Source: Pseudomonadota bacterium (GTDB lineage: Bacteria > Pseudomonadota > Gammaproteobacteria > Burkholderiales > Burkholderiaceae_D). Taken from it: 53,105 nt of DNA. The position numbers and the translations under genes were made by a program. Position 1 is the stretch's first letter. Each line of letters begins with the position of its first letter. Below, piece after piece: positions 25,240 to 31,838 of this stretch. Below the pieces are notes generated by a model. The model was not told where the DNA came from and ran no database searches. It saw only the letters and a list, made by a program, of their open reading frames with translations. The stretch spans positions 17,451-70,555 of the forward strand of contig JARXKM010000001.1 of NCBI GenBank assembly GCA_030272785.1. Direction: 5' to 3'.

Positions 25240-26130
25240 TCAGACCTTCTTGATCGCGGTTTTGCCGAACAGGCCGGCCGGTTTGATGGCCAGCACCAGC
25301 AGCAGCAGCAGCAGGCCGGGCACTTCCTTGTAGCCGGTCGAGATGTAGTAGCCGGTGGCGGTTTCGGCGATCCCCAGTATCAGCCCGCCGACGATCGCTC
25401 CCATGCCCGAGGTCAGGCCGCCGATGATCGCCACGGCGAACGCTTTCAGGCCGAGCGAGGCGCCCATGGTGGCGCCGGTCAGGGTCAGCGGCGCCACCAG
25501 CACGCCGGCGAACGCCGCGGTGGCCGACGACAGCGCATACGAGAACGTGATCACCATGCTGGTGTTGATGCCCATCAGGCCGGCCGCGTCGCGATCGTTC
25601 GCGGTCGCCACCACCGCCTTGCCGTAGATCGATTTGCGGTTGAACAGTTCGACCGCCAGCATGATCGCCAGCGCGCCGACGATCACCGCCACCTGCATCG
25701 GCTGCACGTTGGCGCCGAATACCTGGAACGGCGTCGACGAGAGCGGGGAAGGGAAGGTCAGGTCGTCCTTGCCCCAGATATTTTCGGCGACGTTCTTGAA
25801 GATGATCGCCAGCGCGATGGTCGACATGATCCAGCCGAATTCGGACTTGATCTTGATCGCCGGGCGCACCCCGATCCATTCGACGAACATGCCCTGCAGC
25901 GCGCCGAACACCAGCACGATCGGGATCATCAGCAGGTAGCTCACGTACGGGCCGCCGTGGATCGTGCCCACCAGCGACAGGCCGACCAGCGCGCCGAGCA
26001 TGAGCGACTCGCCCTGGCCGAAATTGAGCGTGCCGGAAGTGGCGAAGGTCAGTTGATAACCGAACGCGATGACGGCATAGATCATGCCGAGCGCGATGCC
26101 GGAGAAAACGAGCTGTAAGAGGATTTCCAT
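25240..26130 (-). CDS. livH: branched-chain amino-acid ABC transporter permease LivH
   Basis: The 296-residue inner-membrane permease starts MEILLQLVFSGIALGMIYAVIAFGYQLTFATSGTLNFGQGESLMLGAL, the hallmark LivH N-terminus. Around eight hydrophobic helices and the EAA-like loop ANDRDAAGLMGINTSMVI follow. I chose the ATG at 26130, preceded by GGGTG, over the track start 11 codons upstream. It forms the translocation channel with the LivM half of the next gene, for leucine, isoleucine, valine or related substrates. Confidence 0.94.
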   Translation of the reverse strand: MEILLQLVFSGIALGMIYAVIAFGYQLTFATSGTLNFGQGESLMLGALVGLSLVGTIHGGPYVSYLLMIPIVLVFGALQGMFVEWIGVRPAIKIKSEFGWIMSTIALAIIFKNVAENIWGKDDLTFPSPLSSTPFQVFGANVQPMQVAVIVGALAIMLAVELFNRKSIYGKAVVATANDRDAAGLMGINTSMVITFSYALSSATAAFAGVLVAPLTLTGATMGASLGLKAFAVAIIGGLTSGMGAIVGGLILGIAETATGYYISTGYKEVPGLLLLLLVLAIKPAGLFGKTAIKKV

Positions 26131-26177
26131 GATTTCACCCAATGGATGGCGCGCGGGCGCCACCGGTCAACAAGAAA

Positions 26178-26210
26178 ATGGCCAGGCTTGAATCGTCAAG
26201 GCCTGGCCAT
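26178..26210 (-). terminator. intercistronic hairpin after the solute-binding gene
   Basis: ATGGCCAGGC and GCCTGGCCAT form a 10-bp stem extended by TTGA/TCAA pairing in the interior. On the minus strand it is followed by TTTTCTTG. It lies between livJ and livH in the same operon, so it probably ends most transcripts after the binding-protein gene and lets a minority read on into the permease genes. Confidence 0.65.
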
Positions 26211-26231
26211 CGCACGGCATGAAACCGACGC

Positions 26232-27389
26232 TTACTTGGCCAGCACGACGTGGCCGCCCTTGACTTCGCCGAACACGGTGTTGTTGAAGTCGATCGCCTC
26301 GTGGTCGTCCTTGCTGTAAGGCTTGCTGTAGGTGGTGACGACGCCTTCGACTTTCTCGCTCAGGTTTTCCAGCGCGGCCTTCACTTTCGGGCCGTCCGTG
26401 CTGCCGGCCTGCTTGATCGCGGCGGCCAGCAAATAGATCGAGTCGTAGCCCTGCGCTGCCGACACCGGCGACGGCATGCGCCCGTTCGGCGGGTTGTACG
26501 CCTTGACGTAGGCGTCGATGAAGGCCTTGCGTTTCGGCGTGGTGGCATCCTGGATGAAGGTCTGCGGCATGCGGGTGCCGTCGCCGTTCTTGCCGGCGTT
26601 ATCGATGAAGTTACCCATCGACAGCGTCCAGCTGCCGATCAGCGGCACTTTCCAGCCCAGTTTCTCCATGCCGTTGGCGATCTGCGCCAGTTCCGGGCCG
26701 ATGCCGTAGGTCAGCACGGCTTCGGCGCCGGCCTGCTTGGCCTTGAGCAGCTGCGACGTCATGTCGACGTCCTTCAGGTTGTATTTTTCGGTGGCGACGG
26801 CCTTGATGCCCTTTTTCTCGAGCGCCTTTTCCAGGTCCTCACGGCCGAGCTGGCCGTAGTTGGTCGAGTCGGCCAGGATCGCCACCTTCTTGAACTTGCG
26901 GCGCGTGATGGCTTCCTCGACGATCATCGCCGACTGGATCGAGTCGTTGGCCGAGTTGCGGAAGATGTAGTTCTCCGGCTCCTTGGCGAACTGCTGGGTG
27001 ATGATGGAGCCGGTGGCGACGTTGTTCATGACAGGAATCTTCGCTTCCTGGTAGAAGCGCTGCGACGCCAGCGCCACGCCGGTGTTGATGTAGCCGACCG
27101 TGGCGGCCACTTTTTCCTTGTTGATCAGTTCCTGGGCGATCTGCACGCCGCGTTCGTTTTTCGCTTCATCGTCGCGTTCGACGATCTGCAGCTGGCGGCC
27201 GAGCACGCCGCCCTTGGCGTTGATTTCAGCCACCGCCAGCTTGACGCCGTCGCGCATCGACACGCCCATCGGCGCCGAGCCGCCGGTGAAGGGCCCGGCC
27301 ACGCCGATCTTGATCGGTTCGGCCGCCATGCCGGCCATCGAAAAACCCAGTGCCACGCCCGCAACGATTGCTTTCAACTTGAAATTCAT
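26232..27389 (-). CDS. livJ: branched-chain amino-acid ABC transporter substrate-binding protein
   Basis: A periplasmic binding protein of the LivJ/HAAT type, 385 residues. The signal peptide MNFKLKAIVAGVALGFSMAGMAA precedes EPIKIGVAGPFTGGSAPMGVSMRDGVKLAVAEINAKGG, the standard opening of the family. The start ATG at 27389 has GGAGACAGCAC as ribosome site; the track start 29 codons upstream is not needed. It is the first gene of livJ-livH-livMG-livF. Substrate specificity is only inferred, because family members also bind urea, amides or aromatic compounds. Confidence 0.92.
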   Translation of the reverse strand: MNFKLKAIVAGVALGFSMAGMAAEPIKIGVAGPFTGGSAPMGVSMRDGVKLAVAEINAKGGVLGRQLQIVERDDEAKNERGVQIAQELINKEKVAATVGYINTGVALASQRFYQEAKIPVMNNVATGSIITQQFAKEPENYIFRNSANDSIQSAMIVEEAITRRKFKKVAILADSTNYGQLGREDLEKALEKKGIKAVATEKYNLKDVDMTSQLLKAKQAGAEAVLTYGIGPELAQIANGMEKLGWKVPLIGSWTLSMGNFIDNAGKNGDGTRMPQTFIQDATTPKRKAFIDAYVKAYNPPNGRMPSPVSAAQGYDSIYLLAAAIKQAGSTDGPKVKAALENLSEKVEGVVTTYSKPYSKDDHEAIDFNNTVFGEVKGGHVVLAK

Positions 27390-27408
27390 GTGCTGTCTCC
27401 ATTGTGTT

Positions 27409-27490
27409 TTTATAGTGCCGTACGCTGGAAAGATTGCCCCCATCGATGGGTCATTGTATGGGAGCATTTTGATCACAGCAATCGATTGCT
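27409..27490 (-). promoter_or_regulatory. livJ promoter region with two ATCGAT-centred palindromes
   Basis: On the minus strand a TATAAA -10-like box (plus 27409-27414) lies about 20 bp before the livJ start. Two perfect palindromes lie further upstream: CCCATCGATGGG (27439-27450) and AGCAATCGATTGCT (27477-27490), both centred on ATCGAT and 39 bp apart. No good -35 box is seen, which suits an activated promoter. The regulator is unknown. Confidence 0.35.
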
Positions 27491-27553
27491 ATGACGCATT
27501 GCACCACGCAACCATGTAAGGAAATGGTAAGCAATTACTAGTAGGAGAAACAA

Positions 27554-27607
27554 GGCAATGGTGGCAATGGTAGCAATGGTGGCAATGGTGGCAATGGTGG
27601 CGACGGG
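27554..27607 (+). repeat. 9-bp tandem repeat GGCAATGGT (5 copies plus one decayed)
   Basis: GGCAATGGT repeats from 27554 to 27598 (third copy AGCAATGGT), followed by the degenerate GGCGACGGG. It is intergenic, downstream of the lipoprotein gene and upstream of livJ. In-register repeats of this type vary in number between strains by slippage. Confidence 0.9.
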
Positions 27608-27673
27608 GAGACAGGCCGCAGCGACGTGCGGCCTCCCCAAGATGGTGCGGTTGACGACCGGATGTGCGGCGGA

Positions 27674-28090
27674 TCAGCGGTGCCAGCGGCTGCCGATGCC
27701 AACCCCGCCCCAGTTGCGGCCATGACCGCCCCAGCTGCGGCCGAACACGAAATCGAGGCCGATCGAAACGGGCGGATAATAGTAGGGCGCCGGCGCATAA
27801 TACATCGGCTGGGCGACGTACACCGGCTGCTGCACGTACACCGGCTGCTGCACGTAGACCGGCGCGCTAGTGGCGATCGGCGCGGAACTGTACTGGACAG
27901 CACTGCCGTTGCCGGACGTCGCCGCCAGCCGCTCGCCGGTGCCCGGCGCCACCGGCGTCACCGACACCACGTGCCACTGGCTGGGGTCGGCCGACGCCGG
28001 GTAGCGCGCGCCGTAGGCGGGCGGGGCGGGCGGAGCGTAGGCGCAGCCTGCCAGCGCCGCGACGGTAAACATCGTGATCAGGGTTTTCAT
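27674..28090 (-). CDS. small putative lipoprotein with Tyr/Val/Gln/Pro repeats
   Basis: 138 residues from the ATG at 28090. The N-terminus MKTLITMFTVAALAGCAY has a lipoprotein signal with lipobox LAGC. The middle has three near-identical PVYVQQ units (VYVQQPVYVQQPVYVAQP), then a Tyr/Pro-rich stretch (YYAPAPYYYPP). The C-terminus is Gly/Arg/Trp-rich (GRSWGGHGRNWGGVGIGSRWHR). It is probably an outer-membrane-anchored low-complexity protein of unknown function. The track start 13 codons upstream lacks a signal peptide. It diverges from the GNAT gene. Confidence 0.75.
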   Translation of the reverse strand: MKTLITMFTVAALAGCAYAPPAPPAYGARYPASADPSQWHVVSVTPVAPGTGERLAATSGNGSAVQYSSAPIATSAPVYVQQPVYVQQPVYVAQPMYYAPAPYYYPPVSIGLDFVFGRSWGGHGRNWGGVGIGSRWHR

Positions 28091-28113
28091 GGAGTCCTCG
28101 CGCAAGTGTTGCA

Positions 28114-28129
28114 ATGATATGCGTATCAT
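28114..28129. promoter_or_regulatory. dyad ATGATA-TGCG-TATCAT between divergent genes
   Basis: A perfect 6-bp dyad around TGCG lies between the divergent lipoprotein and GNAT-eutBC genes. It is loosely like a Fur-type box but with the wrong spacing, so I call it only a possible operator. Confidence 0.3.
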
Positions 28130-28198
28130 AAGAACTTTTCGCTTATCGTGGCAGGCAATTACAGCTTGTTACATTCACCAAATTTCGGGAAACACGCG

Positions 28199-28738
28199 AT
28201 GCCACAGACATTCACGCTCAGGGCGGCCGTGGCCGGCGACTTCGCCGCCCTGAACGCCCTGATCGCGCGCTCGGCGCTGGCCCTGAGCGACGGCTTCTAC
28301 ACGCCGCGCCAGACCGCCGCGGTCACCCGCGACGTGTTCGGCGTCGACAGCCAGCTGGTGGCCGACGGCACCTACTTCGCCATCGAGGCCGGCGCCGTCA
28401 TCGTCGCCTGCGGCGGCTGGGGGCGCCGGTCGACCGGCTGCGGCGGCGACCAGGCCAAGCGCGCGCCCGAACGCCTGCTCGACCCGGCCACCGAAGCGGC
28501 CAAGATCCGCGCCTTCTTCGTCGACCCGGCATGGGCCCGCCGCGGCCTCGGCTCGATGCTGATGACCCACTGCGCCGCGCAGGCCGCCGCCGCCGGCTTC
28601 GGCATGCTCGAGCTGATCGCCACCATGCCCGGCGTGCCGCTCTACCTGGCGCGCGGCTTTACCGAGGTCGAACGCTACGACCTCGAACTGTCGGGCGGCA
28701 TGCGCGTGCCGGTGGCGCGCATGCGGCGCGCCGTCTAA
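28199..28738 (+). CDS. GNAT-family N-acetyltransferase
   Basis: From the ATG at 28199 (MPQTFTLRAAVAGDFAALNAL) it has 179 residues. The acetyl-CoA-binding motif A is visible in IRAFFVDPAWARRGLGSMLM (R-R-G-L-G loop), and motif B in YLARGFTEVERYDLEL. The ribosome site GGGAA lies upstream of this ATG, while the track start 17 codons earlier has none. Only 15 bp separate it from eutB, so it is probably the first gene of an operon with eutBC. The substrate is unknown. Confidence 0.85.
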   Translation: MPQTFTLRAAVAGDFAALNALIARSALALSDGFYTPRQTAAVTRDVFGVDSQLVADGTYFAIEAGAVIVACGGWGRRSTGCGGDQAKRAPERLLDPATEAAKIRAFFVDPAWARRGLGSMLMTHCAAQAAAAGFGMLELIATMPGVPLYLARGFTEVERYDLELSGGMRVPVARMRRAV

Positions 28739-28753
28739 GCGCCAGGATTGGCC

Positions 28754-30139
28754 ATGGCCCGCTACTCCCACGTCGTCGGCAGCCGCACCCACCAGTTTGC
28801 CGACCTGCGCGCCTTGCTCGCCTGCGCCACACCGGCCCGTTCGGGCGACGCGCTGGCCGGCCTGGCCGCCGCCAGTGCCGAGCAGCGCGTCGCCGCGCAG
28901 ATGGCGCTGGCCGATCTGCCGCTGGCGACTTTTCTCGGCGACGTCGTGGTGCCGTACGAAAGCGACGAAGTCACGCGCCTGATCATCGACAGCCACGACC
29001 GCGCCGCCTTCGCGCCGCTCAGCCACCTCACGGTCGGCGATTTTCGCAACTGGCTGCTCGGCGAGGCCGCCGGTACCGCCATGCTGGCCGCCGTCGCCGC
29101 TGGCATCACGCCCGAGATGGCGGCGGCGGTGTCGAAGATCATGCGCCTGCAGGACCTGATCCTGGTGGCCGCCAAGTGCCGCCCGGTGACGGCGTTTCGC
29201 AACACCATCGGCTTGCCGGGGCGCTTCTCCACCCGACTGCAGCCGAACCACCCGACCGACGACATGCGCGGCATCGCCGCCAGCGTGCTCGATGGCCTGC
29301 TGTACGGCAGCGGCGACGCCGTCATCGGCATCAACCCGGCCACCGACAGCGTGGCCCAGCAGGTCCGCCTGCTTACCATGCTCGACCAGGTGATCGCGCG
29401 CTACGCCATCCCCACCCAGTCCTGCGTGCTCACCCACGTCACCAATACGCTCGCCGCCATCGAGGCCGGCGCCCCGGTCGACCTGGTGTTCCAGTCGATC
29501 GCCGGCACCGAGGCGGCCAACCGCAGCTTCGGCATCGACCTGGCGCTGCTGGCCGAAGCGCGCGCCGCCGCCTTGTCGCTCGGACGCGGCACGGTCGGGC
29601 GCAACGTGATGTATTTCGAGACCGGGCAGGGCAGCGCCTTGTCGGCCAGCGCCCACCACGGCGTCGACCAGCAGACCTGCGAGGCGCGCGCCTACGCGGT
29701 GGCGCGCGCCTTCGAGCCGCTGCTGGTGAATTCGGTGGTCGGCTTCATCGGCCCGGAGTACCTGTACGACGGCAAGCAGATCATCCGCGCCGGCCTCGAA
29801 GACCACTTCTGCGCCAAGCTGATGGGACTGCCGATGGGCTGCGACTGCTGCTACACCAACCACGCCGAAGCCGACCAGGACGATATGGACAACCTGCTGA
29901 CGCTGTTGGCGGCGGCCGGCTGCACCTTCGTCATGGGCGTGGCGGGCGCCGACGACATCATGCTCAACTACCAGAGCACCTCGTTCCACGATGCGCTGTA
30001 TGCGCGCCGCCTGCTCGGCCTCAGGCCGGCGCCCGAATTCGAAGCCTGGTTGCAGGCGATGGGCATCTTCGACGATACCGGCCGCCTCGGCCTGGCGCTG
30101 CCGGCGCCGTTTCAGCGCGCGTTGGACCTGCTGCCATGA
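28754..30139 (+). CDS. eutB: ethanolamine ammonia-lyase large subunit EutB
   Basis: EutB is the catalytic TIM-barrel subunit of adenosylcobalamin-dependent ethanolamine ammonia-lyase, which converts ethanolamine to acetaldehyde and ammonia. The 461-residue protein matches the family along its length: FRNTIGLPGRFSTRLQPNHPTDD, GDAVIGINPATDSVAQ, TNTLAAIEAGAPVDLVFQSIAGTE, MYFETGQGSALSA and CDCCYTNHAEADQDDM. The ATG at 28754 is preceded by AGGA; the track's TTG two codons earlier is less likely. It overlaps eutC in ATGA. No microcompartment, reactivase (eutA) or permease gene is in this stretch, so this is the short non-compartmented eut arrangement. Confidence 0.95.
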   Translation: MARYSHVVGSRTHQFADLRALLACATPARSGDALAGLAAASAEQRVAAQMALADLPLATFLGDVVVPYESDEVTRLIIDSHDRAAFAPLSHLTVGDFRNWLLGEAAGTAMLAAVAAGITPEMAAAVSKIMRLQDLILVAAKCRPVTAFRNTIGLPGRFSTRLQPNHPTDDMRGIAASVLDGLLYGSGDAVIGINPATDSVAQQVRLLTMLDQVIARYAIPTQSCVLTHVTNTLAAIEAGAPVDLVFQSIAGTEAANRSFGIDLALLAEARAAALSLGRGTVGRNVMYFETGQGSALSASAHHGVDQQTCEARAYAVARAFEPLLVNSVVGFIGPEYLYDGKQIIRAGLEDHFCAKLMGLPMGCDCCYTNHAEADQDDMDNLLTLLAAAGCTFVMGVAGADDIMLNYQSTSFHDALYARRLLGLRPAPEFEAWLQAMGIFDDTGRLGLALPAPFQRALDLLP

Positions 30140-30960
30140 ACGACGACGCCAACGTCATCGGCAACCCGTGGGACCGGCTGCGCCAGTTCACCGCGGCGCG
30201 CATCGCGCTCGGACGCGCCGGCATCAGCATGCCGACCGCGCCGCAGCTGGCGTTCCAGCTCGCCCACGCACGGGCGCGCGACGCGGTGCACATGGAACTC
30301 GATGCCGAGCGGCTGGCCGGCGCTTTGAGCGTTGAGTTGAATCTGCCATGCATCGTCGTGCACAGCGCCGCCGACGACCGTGCGACGTATCTGCGCCGGC
30401 CCGACCTCGGGCGCATGCTCGATCCGGCCGGGCGCGCGGCGCTGGCGGCGCTGGCGCCACCGGCGGCGCCGTACGACATCGGCTTCGTCATCGCCGATGG
30501 CCTGTCGGCGCTGGCGATCGAGCAGCACGCGCTGCCGTTCCTGCGCAGCTGGTCGGGCGCGGCCACTGCGATGTCGGTGGCGCCGCTGGTGATCGCGCGT
30601 CAGGGCCGCGTCGCGATCGGCGACGACGTCGCGCAGCTGCTCGGCGTGCCGCTGGTGGTGGTGTTGATCGGCGAGCGTCCCGGCCTCAGTTCGCCCGACA
30701 GCATGGGCCTGTACCTGACCTGGCAGCCGCAGGTCGGCCTGACCGACGAGCGGCGCAACTGCATCTCGAATGTGCGCCCGGCCGGCCTCGATGTCGATGC
30801 CGCCGCCCGCAAGCTGCACTACCTGGTGGCCGAAGCGCGCCGGCGCGGTCTGTCCGGCGTGGCGCTGAAGGACGACAGCGACACCGCCCCGGTGCCGATA
30901 GACGAAACCGCGAACTTTCTGCTTCCGGTGTGGTCTGACACTAGTGTCAGACCTGTTTAA
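30136..30960 (+). CDS. eutC: ethanolamine ammonia-lyase small subunit EutC
   Basis: EutC (274 residues) completes the coenzyme-B12 binding site with EutB. Matches include NPWDRLRQFTAARIALGRAGIS, TYLRRPDLGRMLD, DIGFVIADGLSALAIEQHALPFLR, LVVVLIGERPGLSSPDSMGLYLTW and TDERRNCISNVRPAGLDVDAA. These are typical for the whole length up to the FLLP of the usual C-terminus. The start overlaps eutB by four bases, so translation is coupled. The last ten codons (VWSDTSVRPV and stop) are built on a perfect 22-bp palindrome that looks like an inserted repeat, so the final residues are probably not ancestral. It converges with serB, 14 bp away. Confidence 0.94.
   Translation: MNDDANVIGNPWDRLRQFTAARIALGRAGISMPTAPQLAFQLAHARARDAVHMELDAERLAGALSVELNLPCIVVHSAADDRATYLRRPDLGRMLDPAGRAALAALAPPAAPYDIGFVIADGLSALAIEQHALPFLRSWSGAATAMSVAPLVIARQGRVAIGDDVAQLLGVPLVVVLIGERPGLSSPDSMGLYLTWQPQVGLTDERRNCISNVRPAGLDVDAAARKLHYLVAEARRRGLSGVALKDDSDTAPVPIDETANFLLPVWSDTSVRPV
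30932..30953. repeat. perfect 22-bp palindrome in the last codons of eutC
   Basis: The half-site GGTCTGACACT is followed immediately by its reverse complement AGTGTCAGACC, with no loop. It encodes part of the EutC tail and is followed by TGTTTAA. GGTCTGACA is also the core of repeat array C at 46.2-46.4 kb. Its position between convergent genes suggests a transcription-ending role. Confidence 0.9.
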
Positions 30961-30974
30961 CACCGAGGCTTAGT

Positions 30975-31832
30975 TCAGGATGGTGACCCCAGGATGGTGA
31001 CCAAACCATCGAGGCCGGAAAAATTGAGCGCCACGTCCGCTTGCGCGCGCACCACCGGCTTGGCGCGGAACGCCACCGACAGGCCGGCGACCGACATCAT
31101 CCGCAGGTCGTTGGCACCATCGCCCATGACGATGGCCTGTTGCGCAGCGATGCCCGTTTGCGCGCACACGCGCTGCACGGTCCGCATCTTTTCTTCCGCG
31201 TCGACGATGCCGCCGACTACCCGTCCGGTCAGCTTGCCGCCATCGATTTCGAGCACGTTGGCGTGCGCGAAGTCCAGTCCGAGGCGCTGCTGCAGCCGTT
31301 CGGTAAAAAAGGTAAAGCCACCCGATACCAGCAGCGTCTTCAGACCGGCCGCCTTGACCGCGGCAAGCATCGCCTCGCCGCCCATCGACATGCGCAAGCG
31401 TTCGTCGTAGACGCGCTGCAGGGCGCCGGCGTCGAGGCCCTTGAGCAGCGCCACGCGACGCGTCAGGCTCTCGGAGAAATCGAGTTCGCCGCGCATGGCC
31501 GCCTCGGTGATCTCCGACACCTGCGGTTTGAGGCCCTGCATGTCGGCGATTTCATCGATGCACTCGATGGTGATCAGGGTCGAATCCATGTCCATCGCCA
31601 CCAGCCGGAAGTCGGCCAGGCGGCGCGTCGCATCGATGAAGGTGGCGTCGATGCGCGCTGCGGCGGCGGCGATATCGACCGCCTGGCGCGTCGACAGCGC
31701 GTCGTCGACCTGCTCGCAGCGCAGCGCGTGCGGGCCGAGTTCGACGATGCGTGCCGGCTGCGCCAGCGCAGCGACAAGATGGAGGGCCGGCAGGTTCGCG
31801 CCGGGGCCTTGCAATACCAGGTTCATCGTCAT
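30975..31832 (-). CDS. serB: phosphoserine phosphatase SerB
   Basis: SerB removes phosphate from O-phosphoserine, the last step of serine synthesis. The 285-residue HAD-superfamily protein has the nucleophile motif DMDSTLITIE (Asp at 81 and 83), followed by ECIDEIADMQG, then LVSGGFTFFTERLQQRLG (motif II) and IVMGDGANDLRMM (motif IV). An N-terminal domain of about 75 residues precedes the catalytic part. The start may be this ATG or the one two codons later. Its last codons lie in a 14-bp duplication that changes the tail to GSPS. The gene follows mfd with a 6-bp gap. Confidence 0.95.
   Translation of the reverse strand: MTMNLVLQGPGANLPALHLVAALAQPARIVELGPHALRCEQVDDALSTRQAVDIAAAAARIDATFIDATRRLADFRLVAMDMDSTLITIECIDEIADMQGLKPQVSEITEAAMRGELDFSESLTRRVALLKGLDAGALQRVYDERLRMSMGGEAMLAAVKAAGLKTLLVSGGFTFFTERLQQRLGLDFAHANVLEIDGGKLTGRVVGGIVDAEEKMRTVQRVCAQTGIAAQQAIVMGDGANDLRMMSVAGLSVAFRAKPVVRAQADVALNFSGLDGLVTILGSPS
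30976..31003. repeat. 14-bp tandem duplication at the serB stop codon
   Basis: CAGGATGGTGACCC is followed by CAGGATGGTGACCA (13 of 14 identical). Without the second unit the serB frame would read ...VTILN and stop at the TAA that is still present; with it the frame reads ...VTILGSPS and stops at TGA. The duplication therefore changed frame at the very end of the gene. Confidence 0.9.
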
Positions 31833-31838
31833 GGGTGC

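Noticed and set aside
28114-28129. Fur box
   Set aside because: ATGATA and TATCAT halves are separated by TGCG, which does not fit Fur spacing; kept only as a generic dyad.
28754-30960. Ethanolamine microcompartment locus
   Set aside because: Only eutB and eutC are present; neighbours are a GNAT, a lipoprotein and serB.
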